From assembly GCA_009377795.1 (NCBI GenBank), contig WHTJ01000014.1:1-63565 (forward strand): a stretch of 63,565 bases of DNA. The letters are read 5' to 3'. Below are positions 43,872 through 52,444 of the stretch, in pieces. A program made the position numbers and the translations under genes. This DNA comes from Propionibacteriales bacterium. GTDB taxonomy: Bacteria; Actinomycetota; Actinomycetes; Propionibacteriales; Nocardioidaceae. The stretch's first letter is position 1; each line of letters starts with the position of its first letter. Below the pieces are notes generated by a model that was not told the origin of the DNA, ran no database searches, and saw only the letters and a program-made list of their open reading frames with translations.

Positions 43872-44445
43872 CCGATCTCAGCAATGTGGTCCTGACGATC
43901 CATGGACCAGGAACGGCGGCTGGGCTGCTGGATGTTGTGACAGATGTGTATGCCGACGCCTTCGGCCACGCAACACTGGACGCGGATTTCGAACGAGAGT
44001 TGAAGTTCCTTGTCGACTCTTGGCCGCGCCGACTAACCAGCCCTGGTTTCCGCTTGGTGGTTGCCGCGCACGAGAACGACGCGATCGGCGCAGTCTATGG
44101 CCATGAGCTGATGCCAGACGGGCGATGGTGGGAAGGCGAAAATGCTCCTTGACGGTGTGCCGGATGACATGACGGCTGAATGGCCTGGGCGCACTCTTGC
44201 AATCATCGACATGATGGTTCGTCCGAACTGGCAGCGTCGCGGCATAGCCGAGGCAATGCACGCTCACCCCCCTTCTGGCGGGCAGGTCCGTGGAACGCGT
44301 AACCCTTGGCGTCGAGCCAGAGAACGTGCCAGCGCATCGTGCATACGAGAAGTGGGGCTACAAGCAGCTGGGCCGAAACAAGCCTTTCGACTATTCGCCC
44401 GTTTACGACTCGATGGTTCTTGATCTGAGCCGACCCGCTGGATGA
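43868..44445 (+). pseudogene. GNAT-family acetyltransferase broken by two frameshifts
   Basis: Three segments in three successive frames together make one GNAT protein: 43868 to about 44135 (VYADAFGHATLDADFE, VVAAHENDAIGAVYG), about 44142 to 44268 (TLAIIDMMVRPNWQRRGIAEA, containing the acetyl-CoA site RRGIAEA) and about 44270 to 44445 (RSVERVTLGVEPEN, AHRAYEKWGYK, ending at TGA 44443-44445). The first shift is near GGCGAAAATG at about 44135-44145, the second at a CCCCCC tract near 44267-44273. Both need +1 changes. Decay is most likely; a sequencing error at the C tract cannot be excluded for the second. Confidence 0.8.
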
Positions 44446-44593
44446 CCGCTTCCTCCACCAACACGCGCTTACTCCGCGCGCAGAGTCCCTCCATCTGCAA
44501 GCGCCCCGTCGAGTGGCCCGATTCGACCGCTGACACCGGCGTGTCACGTACAGATAGGGCCACTCGATGAAGAGCATGGACGGCTCAGCCGGC

Positions 44594-45955
44594 TCAGCCA
44601 TTCGCCAGGTCGCTCACGTGGTCGGCCGCCAGGTAGGCGAGCCCAAACGCCGGGAGCAGGCCGTTGCCGGCCAGATATCCGCCGGCTCCGTGACCGGAGA
44701 TGCTCATCGCGGCTCCGCCGGATGCGTACAGACCCACGATCGGGTCCCCGTCGGCGGTGAGCACCCGCGCGTGCTCGTCGACCACGAGGCCGCCCTGGGT
44801 GTGGAAGAGCGCCGGCTTGACCGCGATGGCCGCGTAGCGCGGCCGGAGCGGCTGCTCCCAGTGCGTGCGTCCGTGCGGGTCCGGCCACCCGCCGGCGCAC
44901 GCCACGGAGTCGGCCACGGTCGCGGCCAGCGTCTGCGCGGGCAGTCCGCAGGCCTCGGCGAGCGCATCGACGGTGTGGCACCACCTGACGGCACCGGATT
45001 CGGCGGTGTCCCGGTAGTCCTGGAAGGCCTGGCATGCCTCGTGGATCCGTTCGTCGAGGATGATCCACGCCTCGCCGTCCGCCCGCTCCAGGACCTGGGC
45101 GGCGTACTCGGAGTAGCCGGTCGTCTCGTCCCCGAACCGCCTGCCCTGCCGGTCGACGAGGAACGCGCCATGCATCACCGTCGCCCAGCCCGCGAGCGTG
45201 GCCGCCGGCATCGCCAGCGCGGCGTGCCCCTGGTAGGCGTCCAGGTACGCCGTCGCGGCCCCCAGCCGTTCGCCGATACGCAGCGCGTCACCGGTCGATC
45301 CCTCGCTGCCGTGGTAGACGGCACCCGCGATCTCCGGGAGGTGGGTACGCACCAGGTCGGCGTCCGCCCCGAAGCCGTTGGTCGCCAGCAGCACCGCCCG
45401 CGTGGGAATGGTCTCCTCCCCCGCCGGACTGCTCACCACGGCGGCCTCCACGCCCTCGGCGCCCATCACCACGTCGGTCAGCGTGGCCGGCACCAGCATG
45501 TCCACCGACGCGGAGCGCCGGACCTGACGGATCACCTGCTGAAGCAGGAGACGCCCGGCTCGCCCCGGGACGGTGTGACAGCGGTACGCCGAGTGGCCGG
45601 GATAGGGAAAGTCGGTCACCAGGGACATCGGGAGGTCCAGGCCGTCCGCCATCCACTCGACCAGCGGGGCGCTCACCTCGGCCAGCGCGCGGGCGAGCCG
45701 CTCGTCGGCCTCCCCGTGCGTCTTGGCCATGATGTCGCCGACGAACCGGTCGGGCGAATCCTCGATCCCCGCCTCGCGCTGCCAGCGGCTCCCCGCCCCC
45801 GGGACCATGGCGGTCGACATCGCCGAGTTGTTGCCGACGGCGAAGTGCTCGTTGCGCTCCACCACCAGCACGGACAGCCCGCGCGAGGCCGCGCGCAGCG
45901 CGCCCATCAGACCCCCGCCCGCACCGGCGACGACGAGGTCCGGGCCCTCGGTCAT
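44594..45955 (-). CDS. FAD-dependent oxidoreductase (fumarate reductase/KSTD-like flavoprotein)
   Basis: The 453-residue flavoprotein has N-terminal FAD motif LVVAGAGGGLMGALRAASRG, a middle segment AVLLATNGFGAD, and the C-terminal FAD closure GHGAGGYLAGNGLLPAFGLA with ALFHTQGGLVVDEHARVL. This group reduces or dehydrogenates alpha,beta-positions of carboxylic acids or ketosteroid-like compounds. The start is the ATG at 45953-45955, overlapping the racemase stop by 4 bp. The much longer open frame extending to 46885 is a shadow of the racemase gene and promoter. Confidence 0.87.
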   Translation of the reverse strand: MTEGPDLVVAGAGGGLMGALRAASRGLSVLVVERNEHFAVGNNSAMSTAMVPGAGSRWQREAGIEDSPDRFVGDIMAKTHGEADERLARALAEVSAPLVEWMADGLDLPMSLVTDFPYPGHSAYRCHTVPGRAGRLLLQQVIRQVRRSASVDMLVPATLTDVVMGAEGVEAAVVSSPAGEETIPTRAVLLATNGFGADADLVRTHLPEIAGAVYHGSEGSTGDALRIGERLGAATAYLDAYQGHAALAMPAATLAGWATVMHGAFLVDRQGRRFGDETTGYSEYAAQVLERADGEAWIILDERIHEACQAFQDYRDTAESGAVRWCHTVDALAEACGLPAQTLAATVADSVACAGGWPDPHGRTHWEQPLRPRYAAIAVKPALFHTQGGLVVDEHARVLTADGDPIVGLYASGGAAMSISGHGAGGYLAGNGLLPAFGLAYLAADHVSDLANG

Positions 45956-46590
45956 ACCGCCGCCTGCGAGCCGAACTCGCTGATCATCCGCAATGCCGTC
46001 GCGGTGGGGTCGAGCAGGATCGTGCGTCCCGGGGCCTGCTCGATCTCCACCGCGGAGCAGGCGTTGATCAGGGCGTCGACGTCCAGCTCCGCCGCGGTCC
46101 GCCGGACGGCGTGCGCCCAGGTCGCGTCGTCGGCGATGTCGTCCACCGAGAGTTCCAACACCGCGGTCTCCTGGGTCAGGGGCAGGCCGTACCCGGTCAG
46201 CTTGCGGTCCAGCTCCGCCGCAATGGCACGGTTGCGCGCGACCGCGCCGACCCGTACCCCGAAACCGGCCAGGAAGTAGGCGCTGAGCCGGCCGAGGCCG
46301 TACGTGGGCAGGGGAAGTACCGATGGGTGCTCGACCGCGGGATCGAGAACGCAGTCCGGCAGCAGGCCGTCGAATCCGGTGAGGTCCGCTGTGGAGTACC
46401 GCTCCAGCAGAGCGGCCTCGGACGCCGCGACGTCGTCGGCGGTCTCGAGCGCGCGGGGCGCCTCCGACCCGGTTCCGAGGTTCTCCAGCCGTACCGACAA
46501 GCCCGCGGGCGCCAGCCGGTCGTAGCGGGCCTGTCGTCGCGCGAGCTCCTCCGCACGCACGCTGATCGGTGTGATGCCCAGCAGTCGCAT
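45952..46590 (-). CDS. Aspartate/glutamate/hydantoin racemase-family protein
   Basis: The 212-residue protein has the family's two-domain cysteine pair: LLPDCVLDPA (C80) and LINACSAVEI (C178), and begins LLGITPISVRAEE. The cysteines are the acid/base pair of cofactor-independent amino acid or hydantoin racemases and of maleate isomerase relatives. AGGAG lies ahead of the ATG 46588-46590. Its place in a cluster with a hydantoinase-like enzyme makes a racemisation or isomerisation step plausible. Confidence 0.82.
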   Translation of the reverse strand: MRLLGITPISVRAEELARRQARYDRLAPAGLSVRLENLGTGSEAPRALETADDVAASEAALLERYSTADLTGFDGLLPDCVLDPAVEHPSVLPLPTYGLGRLSAYFLAGFGVRVGAVARNRAIAAELDRKLTGYGLPLTQETAVLELSVDDIADDATWAHAVRRTAAELDVDALINACSAVEIEQAPGRTILLDPTATALRMISEFGSQAAV

Positions 46591-46628
46591 CGGCGGTCTC
46601 CTTTCTCGGTACGGCGAGCGCGTACCGG

Positions 46629-46715
46629 TCAATCGGCAGAGATACCCAGCTCTCTCGGGTCGTTCGGATGGACGGCCAGCGGGTGGACCTCGATGTCCAT
46701 CCACGGATGTCCCAT
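46629..46715 (-). CDS. Possible 28-residue peptide at the start of the racemase transcript
   Basis: The frame MGHPWMDIEVHPLAVHPNDP plus RELGISAD starts at ATG 46713-46715, 6 bp after GGAGGG, and ends 38 bp ahead of the racemase gene. It has four His and many Pro/Asp residues but no recognisable family. It could be a small protein, a regulatory leader or the remnant of a longer gene. I list it because the ribosome site is good. Confidence 0.35.
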   Translation of the reverse strand: MGHPWMDIEVHPLAVHPNDPRELGISAD

Positions 46716-46749
46716 CGCCTGCCCTCCATGCCGTCGCGGCCCGTAAGCG

Positions 46750-46766
46750 GTTCCCCTTGGAGGAAC
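46750..46766. promoter_or_regulatory. IclR-type operator A (GTTCC-N7-GGAAC)
   Basis: GTTCCCCTTGGAGGAAC, the same 5-7-5 layout as the sites at 46895, 53649 and 53805. It lies 35 bp upstream of the possible small ORF and 160 bp upstream of the racemase gene. A weaker half-site (GTTCCGCTCAGTGGTGT) follows at 46785-46801. Confidence 0.6.
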
Positions 46767-46894
46767 GACCTCGACGCGAGGGGTGTTCCGCTCAGTGGTG
46801 TGCACCATCGCGCAGACCACACATCATCCTCGGAGTATCGCATGACACGCCGCGTGTTTCTAGGGCTGGAACCCAACCTCCTCACGGTGATACG

Positions 46895-46911
46895 GTTCCG
46901 TTCAGCGGAAC
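46895..46911. promoter_or_regulatory. IclR-type operator B (GTTCC-N7-GGAAC)
   Basis: GTTCCGTTCAGCGGAAC, with GTTCCG/CGGAAC as an inner 6-bp palindrome, 15 bp upstream of the iclR-like start. Position and form fit autoregulation by the IclR-family protein encoded next; the family commonly binds GTTCCGCT-like palindromes. Confidence 0.7.
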
Positions 46912-46926
46912 AATCATCGGAGGGTC

Positions 46927-47718
46927 ATGACGAAGAACCAGACCGGCGCACCCGCGCGCATCGATACCAGCCGCGGCACCGCGTCCGCCGACCGCGTGGC
47001 CGACGTGCTGCTGCTGTTCGCCCAGGCCGACCGCCCCCTCGGCGTCAGCCAGGTCGCGCGGTCGCTGTCGCTCAGCAAGGCGGTGGTCCACCGGATCCTG
47101 CAGTCGCTGATGTCCCGATCCCTGATCCAGGTGGTGACCAGCGACTCCACGTACATCCTCGGACCCGCCGCGGCCACGCTCAGCGCCAAGGCCTGGAGCC
47201 AGCTCGACCTTCGATCGGTCGCCGCACCCATCCTCCGCAAGCTGCGCGACGACACCCGCGAGACCACCACACTGTCCGTGCTCATGGGACACCAGCGGAT
47301 CTACCTCGACCAGTTCGAGAGCCTGCAGGAGGTGAAGATGATCGTCGAGCTCGGCCCGCGCTTTCCGCTGCACTCGGGGGCCTCCAGCCGGGCGATCCTC
47401 GCCAACCTGCCTCAGACCTTCGTCGACGACGCCGTGCGAGAGCTGCGCGAGCTCAAGCCCGACGTCGACGTCGACGACTACCTGCACCAACTAGAGGAGG
47501 TACGCAGCAAGGGGTACGCCGTCTCCCGCAACGAGCGCGGCACCGGCGCATCCTCGATCGCAGCACCCTACTTCGACGGCGCCGGCAACGTACTGGGATC
47601 GATCAGTTCCTCAGGGCCGGTCTTCCGTTACGGCGAGGAGGGCCACGAGGACCACGTCCGCATGGTCATCACCGCCGCCGACGCGATCACCGCAACCCTG
47701 TCCCGTCCCAGGAGGTAA
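46927..47718 (+). CDS. IclR-family transcriptional regulator
   Basis: The 263-residue regulator has an N-terminal winged HTH (SADRVADVLLLFA, LGVSQVARSLSLSKAVVHRIL) and the IclR effector domain (LRKLRDDTRETTTLSVL, LGPRFPLHSGASSRAIL, SKGYAVSRNERGTGASSIAAP). It stands between the flavoprotein/racemase arm and the lyase gene. Operator-like palindromes at its own start, at the racemase promoter and at the CoA-transferase/MmgE-PrpD divergent promoter define a probable local regulon. Confidence 0.92.
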   Translation: MTKNQTGAPARIDTSRGTASADRVADVLLLFAQADRPLGVSQVARSLSLSKAVVHRILQSLMSRSLIQVVTSDSTYILGPAAATLSAKAWSQLDLRSVAAPILRKLRDDTRETTTLSVLMGHQRIYLDQFESLQEVKMIVELGPRFPLHSGASSRAILANLPQTFVDDAVRELRELKPDVDVDDYLHQLEEVRSKGYAVSRNERGTGASSIAAPYFDGAGNVLGSISSSGPVFRYGEEGHEDHVRMVITAADAITATLSRPRR

Positions 47719-47721
47719 CCG

Positions 47722-48642
47722 GTGACCACAACCGCCCCAGTCCCGACCCTGCCCCGCTCCTTCCTCTACGTACCCGCCACCCGACCGGAACTCTTCGCCA
47801 ATGCATCCAGCAGCCAGGCCGACGCGCTGATCCTCGACCTCGAGGACGCCGTCCCGGTCACCCACAAAAGCGCCGCCCGCCGCTCGGTCCGCCAGTGGCT
47901 GACGCAGGGTCCCGACGGCACGGGCTCGGACGACCGCCCCGCCCAGTGGGTACGCGTCAACGCCGAATCGGTCGACGACGACCTGGAGGCCGTCACCCAC
48001 CCAGCACTCGACGGCGTATTCCTCGCCAAATGCTCACCCAGCGCACTCGACGAGCTGGCCGCCGCACTCGAACGGCTCGAACCCGAACGCGGGCTCACCG
48101 CAGGCTCACTGAAGGCGATCGGACTGGTCGAAAGCGCCCACGCCCTGCTCCAACTCGCCGAGATGGCGCAGCATCCGCGGCTGCTCACCTTCGGCATCGG
48201 CGAGGTCGACCTCCTCGCCGACCTCCGGATGACACGCACCGAACGATCCGCAGCCGCGCTGGACAGCCTACGCAGCCAGATCATCCTGCACTGCGCAGCC
48301 GCCCAACTCGCGCCACCGGTCGCACCGACCTCCACAGCGTTCCGAGACCTCGACGCCTTCGCCGACTCCACCCGCCACCTGCACGACCTCGGCTTCCGCT
48401 CACGCACCGCCATCCACCCCGCCCAAGTACCAGTCATCCACACCGTGCTCACCCCCGACACCTCCGCGGTCGAGTCCGCACGAGACGTGATGGCACGCTT
48501 CGACGCCGCCGGTGCCGGCGTCACCACCGACGCGGACGGCCGGATGATCGACGCCGCCGTGATACGCCAAGCCCGCGAAACCCTCGGCCGCGCAGACCTC
48601 CTCCAGGGTCAGGAGCCGCCAGACCCGGACCTACGCAGGTAG
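47722..48642 (+). CDS. CitE-like (HpcH/HpaI) aldolase/lyase
   Basis: The 306-residue TIM-barrel lyase has SFLYVPATRPELFANA, LILDLEDAVP, AIGLVESAHALL and FGIGEVDLLADL, then RTAIHPAQVPVI. CitE-like enzymes cleave CoA thioesters such as citramalyl-, malyl- or citryl-CoA into an acyl-CoA and a 2-oxo acid. The GTG start is 3 bp after the iclR stop. The CoA-transferase at 52441 could supply its CoA substrate. Its last 34 bp overlap the 3' end of the opposite-strand hydrolase gene. Confidence 0.88.
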   Translation: MTTTAPVPTLPRSFLYVPATRPELFANASSSQADALILDLEDAVPVTHKSAARRSVRQWLTQGPDGTGSDDRPAQWVRVNAESVDDDLEAVTHPALDGVFLAKCSPSALDELAAALERLEPERGLTAGSLKAIGLVESAHALLQLAEMAQHPRLLTFGIGEVDLLADLRMTRTERSAAALDSLRSQIILHCAAAQLAPPVAPTSTAFRDLDAFADSTRHLHDLGFRSRTAIHPAQVPVIHTVLTPDTSAVESARDVMARFDAAGAGVTTDADGRMIDAAVIRQARETLGRADLLQGQEPPDPDLRR

Positions 48643-50084
48643 CGACCCCGAGGCTCGCCCACGATCTTCTCGTCCTGCCAGACCGGCTCGCCCCGGAGGA
48701 ACGTGTCGGTGACCCGGGCGGTCGACGTGAAGCCCTCGAACGGCGTGTATTCCTGCGAGGACAGCGAATCCTCAGCCCGGACCACGTACTCGACATCGTC
48801 GTCCAGCAGGCAGAAGTCGGCGTCGAAGCCGACCGCGAGGTCGCCCTTGTTCTTCATGCCGAACCGCTCGGCCGGGTTCCGCGAGACCAGCTCGGCGATC
48901 CGGTTGTACGACAGGCCGCGCTTGCGCCCCTCCGACACCATCCCGGGGAGCAGGTACTCGGTGCCGCCGAACCCGGACTTGGCGAGGAAGACGTTGTCCC
49001 GCGGGTCCCCGAACTTCGTCTCGTCGCGGCAGCACGCGTGGTCGGACGTCACCCACGAGAAGTCCCCGGCCAGCACATGCTCCCACAGGGCCTCCACGTC
49101 CGCGCGCGAGCGCAGCGGCGGGTTCACCTTGCCGCCGAGGTTGGCGGTGTGGAAGTCGGCCAGCAGGTGGCCCACCGTCACCTCCCGACGGAAGTTGATG
49201 TGCGGGAACGTCTGCTGCATCAGCATCGCCGCCTCGATCGCCTTGCGTGAGCTCAGGTGCAGCAGGTTGATGTTGGGCAGCTCGGTCTCGTGTGCGAGAT
49301 AGGACGCGATCGTGATCGCCAGTCCCTCCGAGTGCGGCGGCCGTGAGGCGCTGTAGGCCTCCAGACCGCTCAGCTTGCCCTCCGCCTCGACCAGCTTCGT
49401 GTAGGCGGTCATGATCTCGGCGGTCTCGCAGTGCAGGGACAGCGAGATGGCGTCTCGGTCCTGGGCGAACCGCTGCTCCTGTCGCGCCTTCTGGATGCCG
49501 CGCATCACGAACTCGAAGTGCGCCAGGTTGTACGCGTGGTCCTCCGGGATCATCAGGAACTGCCGCTGGTCTGCGGAGGCGCCGTGCAGGCCGTGTCCGC
49601 CGTAGAACATGAAGATCTTGAACGACGGCACCCCGAACTCCTCGATGAGGGTGGGGATCTCGTCGATGTGCTCCGCGAGGATCGGCGCCACGTGGAACCC
49701 GTAGTCGACGTACGCCCGGTCCTGGACCGCCGAGAGCAACTCTGGGTACAGCTCGCGGTAGGGGCCGCTGCGGTTCAGGTAGTAGGCGCCCGTCCGGATG
49801 TAGGTGATGCCCGCGGTGACACCGCCCTGGGCGGCGGCGCGGCTTTCGGAGTCCGCGTCCTCGCCGAGCTCGTTGTAGATGCCCCAGTGCTGGTGGACGT
49901 CGACGACGCCCGGGAAGAGGTGCTTGCCGCCCGCGTCCACCACCCGCCCACTCCGCGAGGCGTCGATGGACTCCTCGAACGCGGCGAACCTGCCGTCCTT
50001 GACCGCCACGTCGAGCCGCTCGGGTCTGTCGGCACCCGGACGCACGACGAGCGCGTTGTGGATCACCAGATCGAACTCATGCAT
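48609..50084 (-). CDS. Dihydropyrimidinase/hydantoinase-like cyclic amidohydrolase
   Basis: The 491-residue metal hydrolase has HQH at residues 64-66 (DVHQHWG), the likely carbamylated Lys in SFKIFMF (K156), HC in SLHCETAE, HLSS in NLLHLSSRKA and Asp in TSDHACC. These fit the ring-opening amidohydrolases acting on hydantoins, dihydropyrimidines or allantoin. With a racemase of the Asp/Glu/hydantoin class in the same unit, an N-heterocycle such as a substituted hydantoin is a candidate substrate (inference). The C-terminus overlaps the lyase gene convergently. Confidence 0.88.
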   Translation of the reverse strand: MHEFDLVIHNALVVRPGADRPERLDVAVKDGRFAAFEESIDASRSGRVVDAGGKHLFPGVVDVHQHWGIYNELGEDADSESRAAAQGGVTAGITYIRTGAYYLNRSGPYRELYPELLSAVQDRAYVDYGFHVAPILAEHIDEIPTLIEEFGVPSFKIFMFYGGHGLHGASADQRQFLMIPEDHAYNLAHFEFVMRGIQKARQEQRFAQDRDAISLSLHCETAEIMTAYTKLVEAEGKLSGLEAYSASRPPHSEGLAITIASYLAHETELPNINLLHLSSRKAIEAAMLMQQTFPHINFRREVTVGHLLADFHTANLGGKVNPPLRSRADVEALWEHVLAGDFSWVTSDHACCRDETKFGDPRDNVFLAKSGFGGTEYLLPGMVSEGRKRGLSYNRIAELVSRNPAERFGMKNKGDLAVGFDADFCLLDDDVEYVVRAEDSLSSQEYTPFEGFTSTARVTDTFLRGEPVWQDEKIVGEPRGRYLRRSGSGGS

Positions 50085-50136
50085 TGTTCTCCCTCACTCC
50101 TGGGTCGGTTCGGGCGACCGGCGGGTCGGGTCGGGG

Positions 50137-51558
50137 TCAACTCCGGGAATTGTCCACCTCGGCCAGTGGTCGCAGCATCGCTGCCAGGTCCGTGCAGGCG
50201 TCGAGGTTCCGGCATGCCGCCGCGAGCGCGTCGGTCTCGGACTCGGAGAGCAGGCGCCGGGCGTTGTCGCGGAACTTCGTGGTCAGCTCCTCGAACGACA
50301 GCGGGCGCTCCGGGCCACCGCGGGTAGTGAGCACCCGCCGTACCACCTCCCGGCCGTCGACGAGCCTCGCGGTCAGCACCGCGGGGAACTGGTGGGGGAA
50401 GATCTCCGTGCACTGCTCGTCGGCGACCACGTCGACCTTGGCCATCAGCGCGCGCCGTGCCGGGTCGGCGGCCAGCTCGTCGGTGTAGTCCTCGAGGCCC
50501 GCGCCGAGACCGGCGCCCCCGAACATCCCCACTGCGACGGCGTACGGACCGCTGAACTGGGCCATGTAACCGGTCTGCGGCGCCCGCTTGACCTCGATCG
50601 GCTCACCGACGGTGCGCAGGTTGGGTGCCGGAACGCCGAGGACGAGCCGCTCGACGTCCTCGGGCCCGATACCGGACGCGCGCAGCTCGGCGGCGGCGTC
50701 CACCGCCGCGTGGGTGAAGTGGTTCGCGGGATAGGGCTTGAAGAAGATCCCGGGCACCAGCCAAGTGGTGCCGAGCCCCTCCGTCACCGCCAGCGGGTCG
50801 AACCGGCCGTGCAGCCAGGCCTGGAAGAACCCGAACCGCCCCTCCAGCACCGTGGGGGGCCCGGTCAGCCCATGGGTGACGAGCTCGGCGGCGCAGACGG
50901 CCGCATGTGCCGCCCAACCGCAGTGCAACCGCTTGACGGTGCCTCCGGTCCGGTTGGCCTCGATGATGCCCGAGGACATCGACGCCGCCACACCGAGCGA
51001 GTCGAGCACCGTCCGCTCCTTGCCGAGGAGGACGGCCGCGGCGACCGCACCCCCCATGGCGCCACAGATCGAGGTGGCGTGCTGCCCGTGCTCGAAGAAG
51101 GTGGAGTTCTTGCCCTCCTTGTCGTACCCGGCCATGCCGAGGCGGACGGTGGTCTCCAGGCCCACGGCGATGGCGTGGATCAGCCGCCTGCCGTCGGCAC
51201 CGGTCCTCTCCGCCGCGGCCAGTGCCGCCGGGACCACCGCGGCGCTCGGGTGCAGCACGGACGGCAGGTGCGTGTCGTCGTAGTCGAGGGAGTGGGCAAG
51301 CACGCCGTTGACGAGACCGGCAAGCGCCGCGGGGAGCCGGTGCGCCACCCCGACGGCCGAGGCCATCTCGGCACCGCCCTGCTCGACCGCCCAGGCCCGT
51401 GCCGCCCGGCTGGTGTCCAGTGGCGAGGCCGCGACGGCGATGCCGAGGGTGTCGAGTACGCGCATCTTGACGCTGTCCACGACGTCGGCCGGGAGATCGT
51501 CGTACGTCGAGGTGGCGGCGAAGGCCGCGATCCGCTCGGCCAGCGTCGGCTCGCTCAC
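50137..51558 (-). CDS. MmgE/PrpD-family protein, copy 1
   Basis: The 473-residue protein has the family layout: LDTLGIAVAASP, LDYDDTHLPSVLHPSAAVVPA, GLETTVRLGMA, RTGGTVKRLHCGWAAHAAV and a final helical region. The family includes 2-methylcitrate dehydratase and related dehydratases or isomerases of tricarboxylic acids. I place the start at the GTG 51556-51558 with GAGGAGAGAG upstream. The 52-bp gap to the hydrolase gene suggests one operon from the CoA-transferase at 53640. Another, diverged MmgE/PrpD gene lies at 53788. Confidence 0.86.
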   Translation of the reverse strand: MSEPTLAERIAAFAATSTYDDLPADVVDSVKMRVLDTLGIAVAASPLDTSRAARAWAVEQGGAEMASAVGVAHRLPAALAGLVNGVLAHSLDYDDTHLPSVLHPSAAVVPAALAAAERTGADGRRLIHAIAVGLETTVRLGMAGYDKEGKNSTFFEHGQHATSICGAMGGAVAAAVLLGKERTVLDSLGVAASMSSGIIEANRTGGTVKRLHCGWAAHAAVCAAELVTHGLTGPPTVLEGRFGFFQAWLHGRFDPLAVTEGLGTTWLVPGIFFKPYPANHFTHAAVDAAAELRASGIGPEDVERLVLGVPAPNLRTVGEPIEVKRAPQTGYMAQFSGPYAVAVGMFGGAGLGAGLEDYTDELAADPARRALMAKVDVVADEQCTEIFPHQFPAVLTARLVDGREVVRRVLTTRGGPERPLSFEELTTKFRDNARRLLSESETDALAAACRNLDACTDLAAMLRPLAEVDNSRS

Positions 51559-51631
51559 GCTCTCTCCTCGCTGCGCTCGTCGGTCGCGTTCGCTGGCACG
51601 CTGAGTTGAATTGTTCGCTCGCAATGCTCGC

Positions 51632-52444
51632 TCACGACGACACCACCGCCAGCGGCCGGACCGGCGACCCGGTGGCGCCGTAGATGTTGAGCGGGACCAT
51701 CACGAACGTGAACTCGTACACCTCACGGGCGGCGAGCTCCTCGAGGTCGAGCGCCTCGATGATGTAGATGCCGCTCTCGACGAGCAGCACCCGGTGCGCC
51801 GGGAGCAGCGCGTGTCCGCCCTGGGGCGCCAGCCGCTCGAAGGCGATGGTGTCCGCTCCGACCGCGTGCGCGGACTGACCGGCGAGCCAGCGGGCTCCAG
51901 CCTCCCCCACGCCCGGTACGCCGGTGTCACGCCCGATGTACGCGTCACCCTCGGCGAAGCGCCGACCCCATCCGCTGCGGATCAGCACCACGTCACCGGG
52001 CCGCATCACCAGGCCTTGGCGGGTCACGGTCCGCTCGAGATCGTCGACGGTGATCTCGTGGCCGCCCTCGCAGGCGTCGAGACCCAACGTCGCCGGTACG
52101 TCGAGCAGCACTCCCCGGCGCACCATCGGCTCGATGGTGTGGACCCCCAGTTGGTCGTACTTGCCGCCCACCAGCGCCTCGTCGGTGTCGATCCCGCCGT
52201 ACAGCTTGCCGTCGTGGGAGACGTGCGAGAGGGCGTCGATGTGGGTGCCGACATGGGTGCCCATGGAGAGCATGTCGTTGGCCGCGCTGCCGCCGTCGGC
52301 ACGGGACATGTCGCCGTGCCGCCGCGGCAGGGTGTGCCAGAACTGGGGATGGTTCGGCGACTGCGGCATGCCCACCCGCAGTTGTCGTCCCAGGTCGATC
52401 AGCTGCACACCTGCCTGGACGGCGGCCAGGAGCGGATCACTCAC
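51632..52444 (-). CDS. Cyclase/kynurenine formamidase-like metal hydrolase
   Basis: The 270-residue protein has the cyclase-family metal motif GTHVGTHIDALSHVSHDGKLYGG (three His plus Asp), GDVVLIRSGWG and a C-terminal FTFVMVPLNIYGATGSPVR. The family hydrolyses N-formyl amides and cyclic or amide intermediates with a mononuclear metal. The GTG start at 52442-52444 overlaps the CoA-transferase stop by 4 bp (GTGA). It lies between the CoA-transferase and the first MmgE/PrpD gene. Confidence 0.86.
   Translation of the reverse strand: MSDPLLAAVQAGVQLIDLGRQLRVGMPQSPNHPQFWHTLPRRHGDMSRADGGSAANDMLSMGTHVGTHIDALSHVSHDGKLYGGIDTDEALVGGKYDQLGVHTIEPMVRRGVLLDVPATLGLDACEGGHEITVDDLERTVTRQGLVMRPGDVVLIRSGWGRRFAEGDAYIGRDTGVPGVGEAGARWLAGQSAHAVGADTIAFERLAPQGGHALLPAHRVLLVESGIYIIEALDLEELAAREVYEFTFVMVPLNIYGATGSPVRPLAVVSS

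Noticed and set aside
45956-46885. N-terminal extension of the flavoprotein frame up to 46885
   Set aside because: It covers the racemase gene in another frame and has no family signal; the flavin motif begins just after 45955.
51559-51631. Possible repeat or regulatory site with repeated GCTCGC/CTGCGCTCG
   Set aside because: Short motifs of this kind are common in actinomycete intergenic DNA; I see no clear palindrome or pairing partner here.
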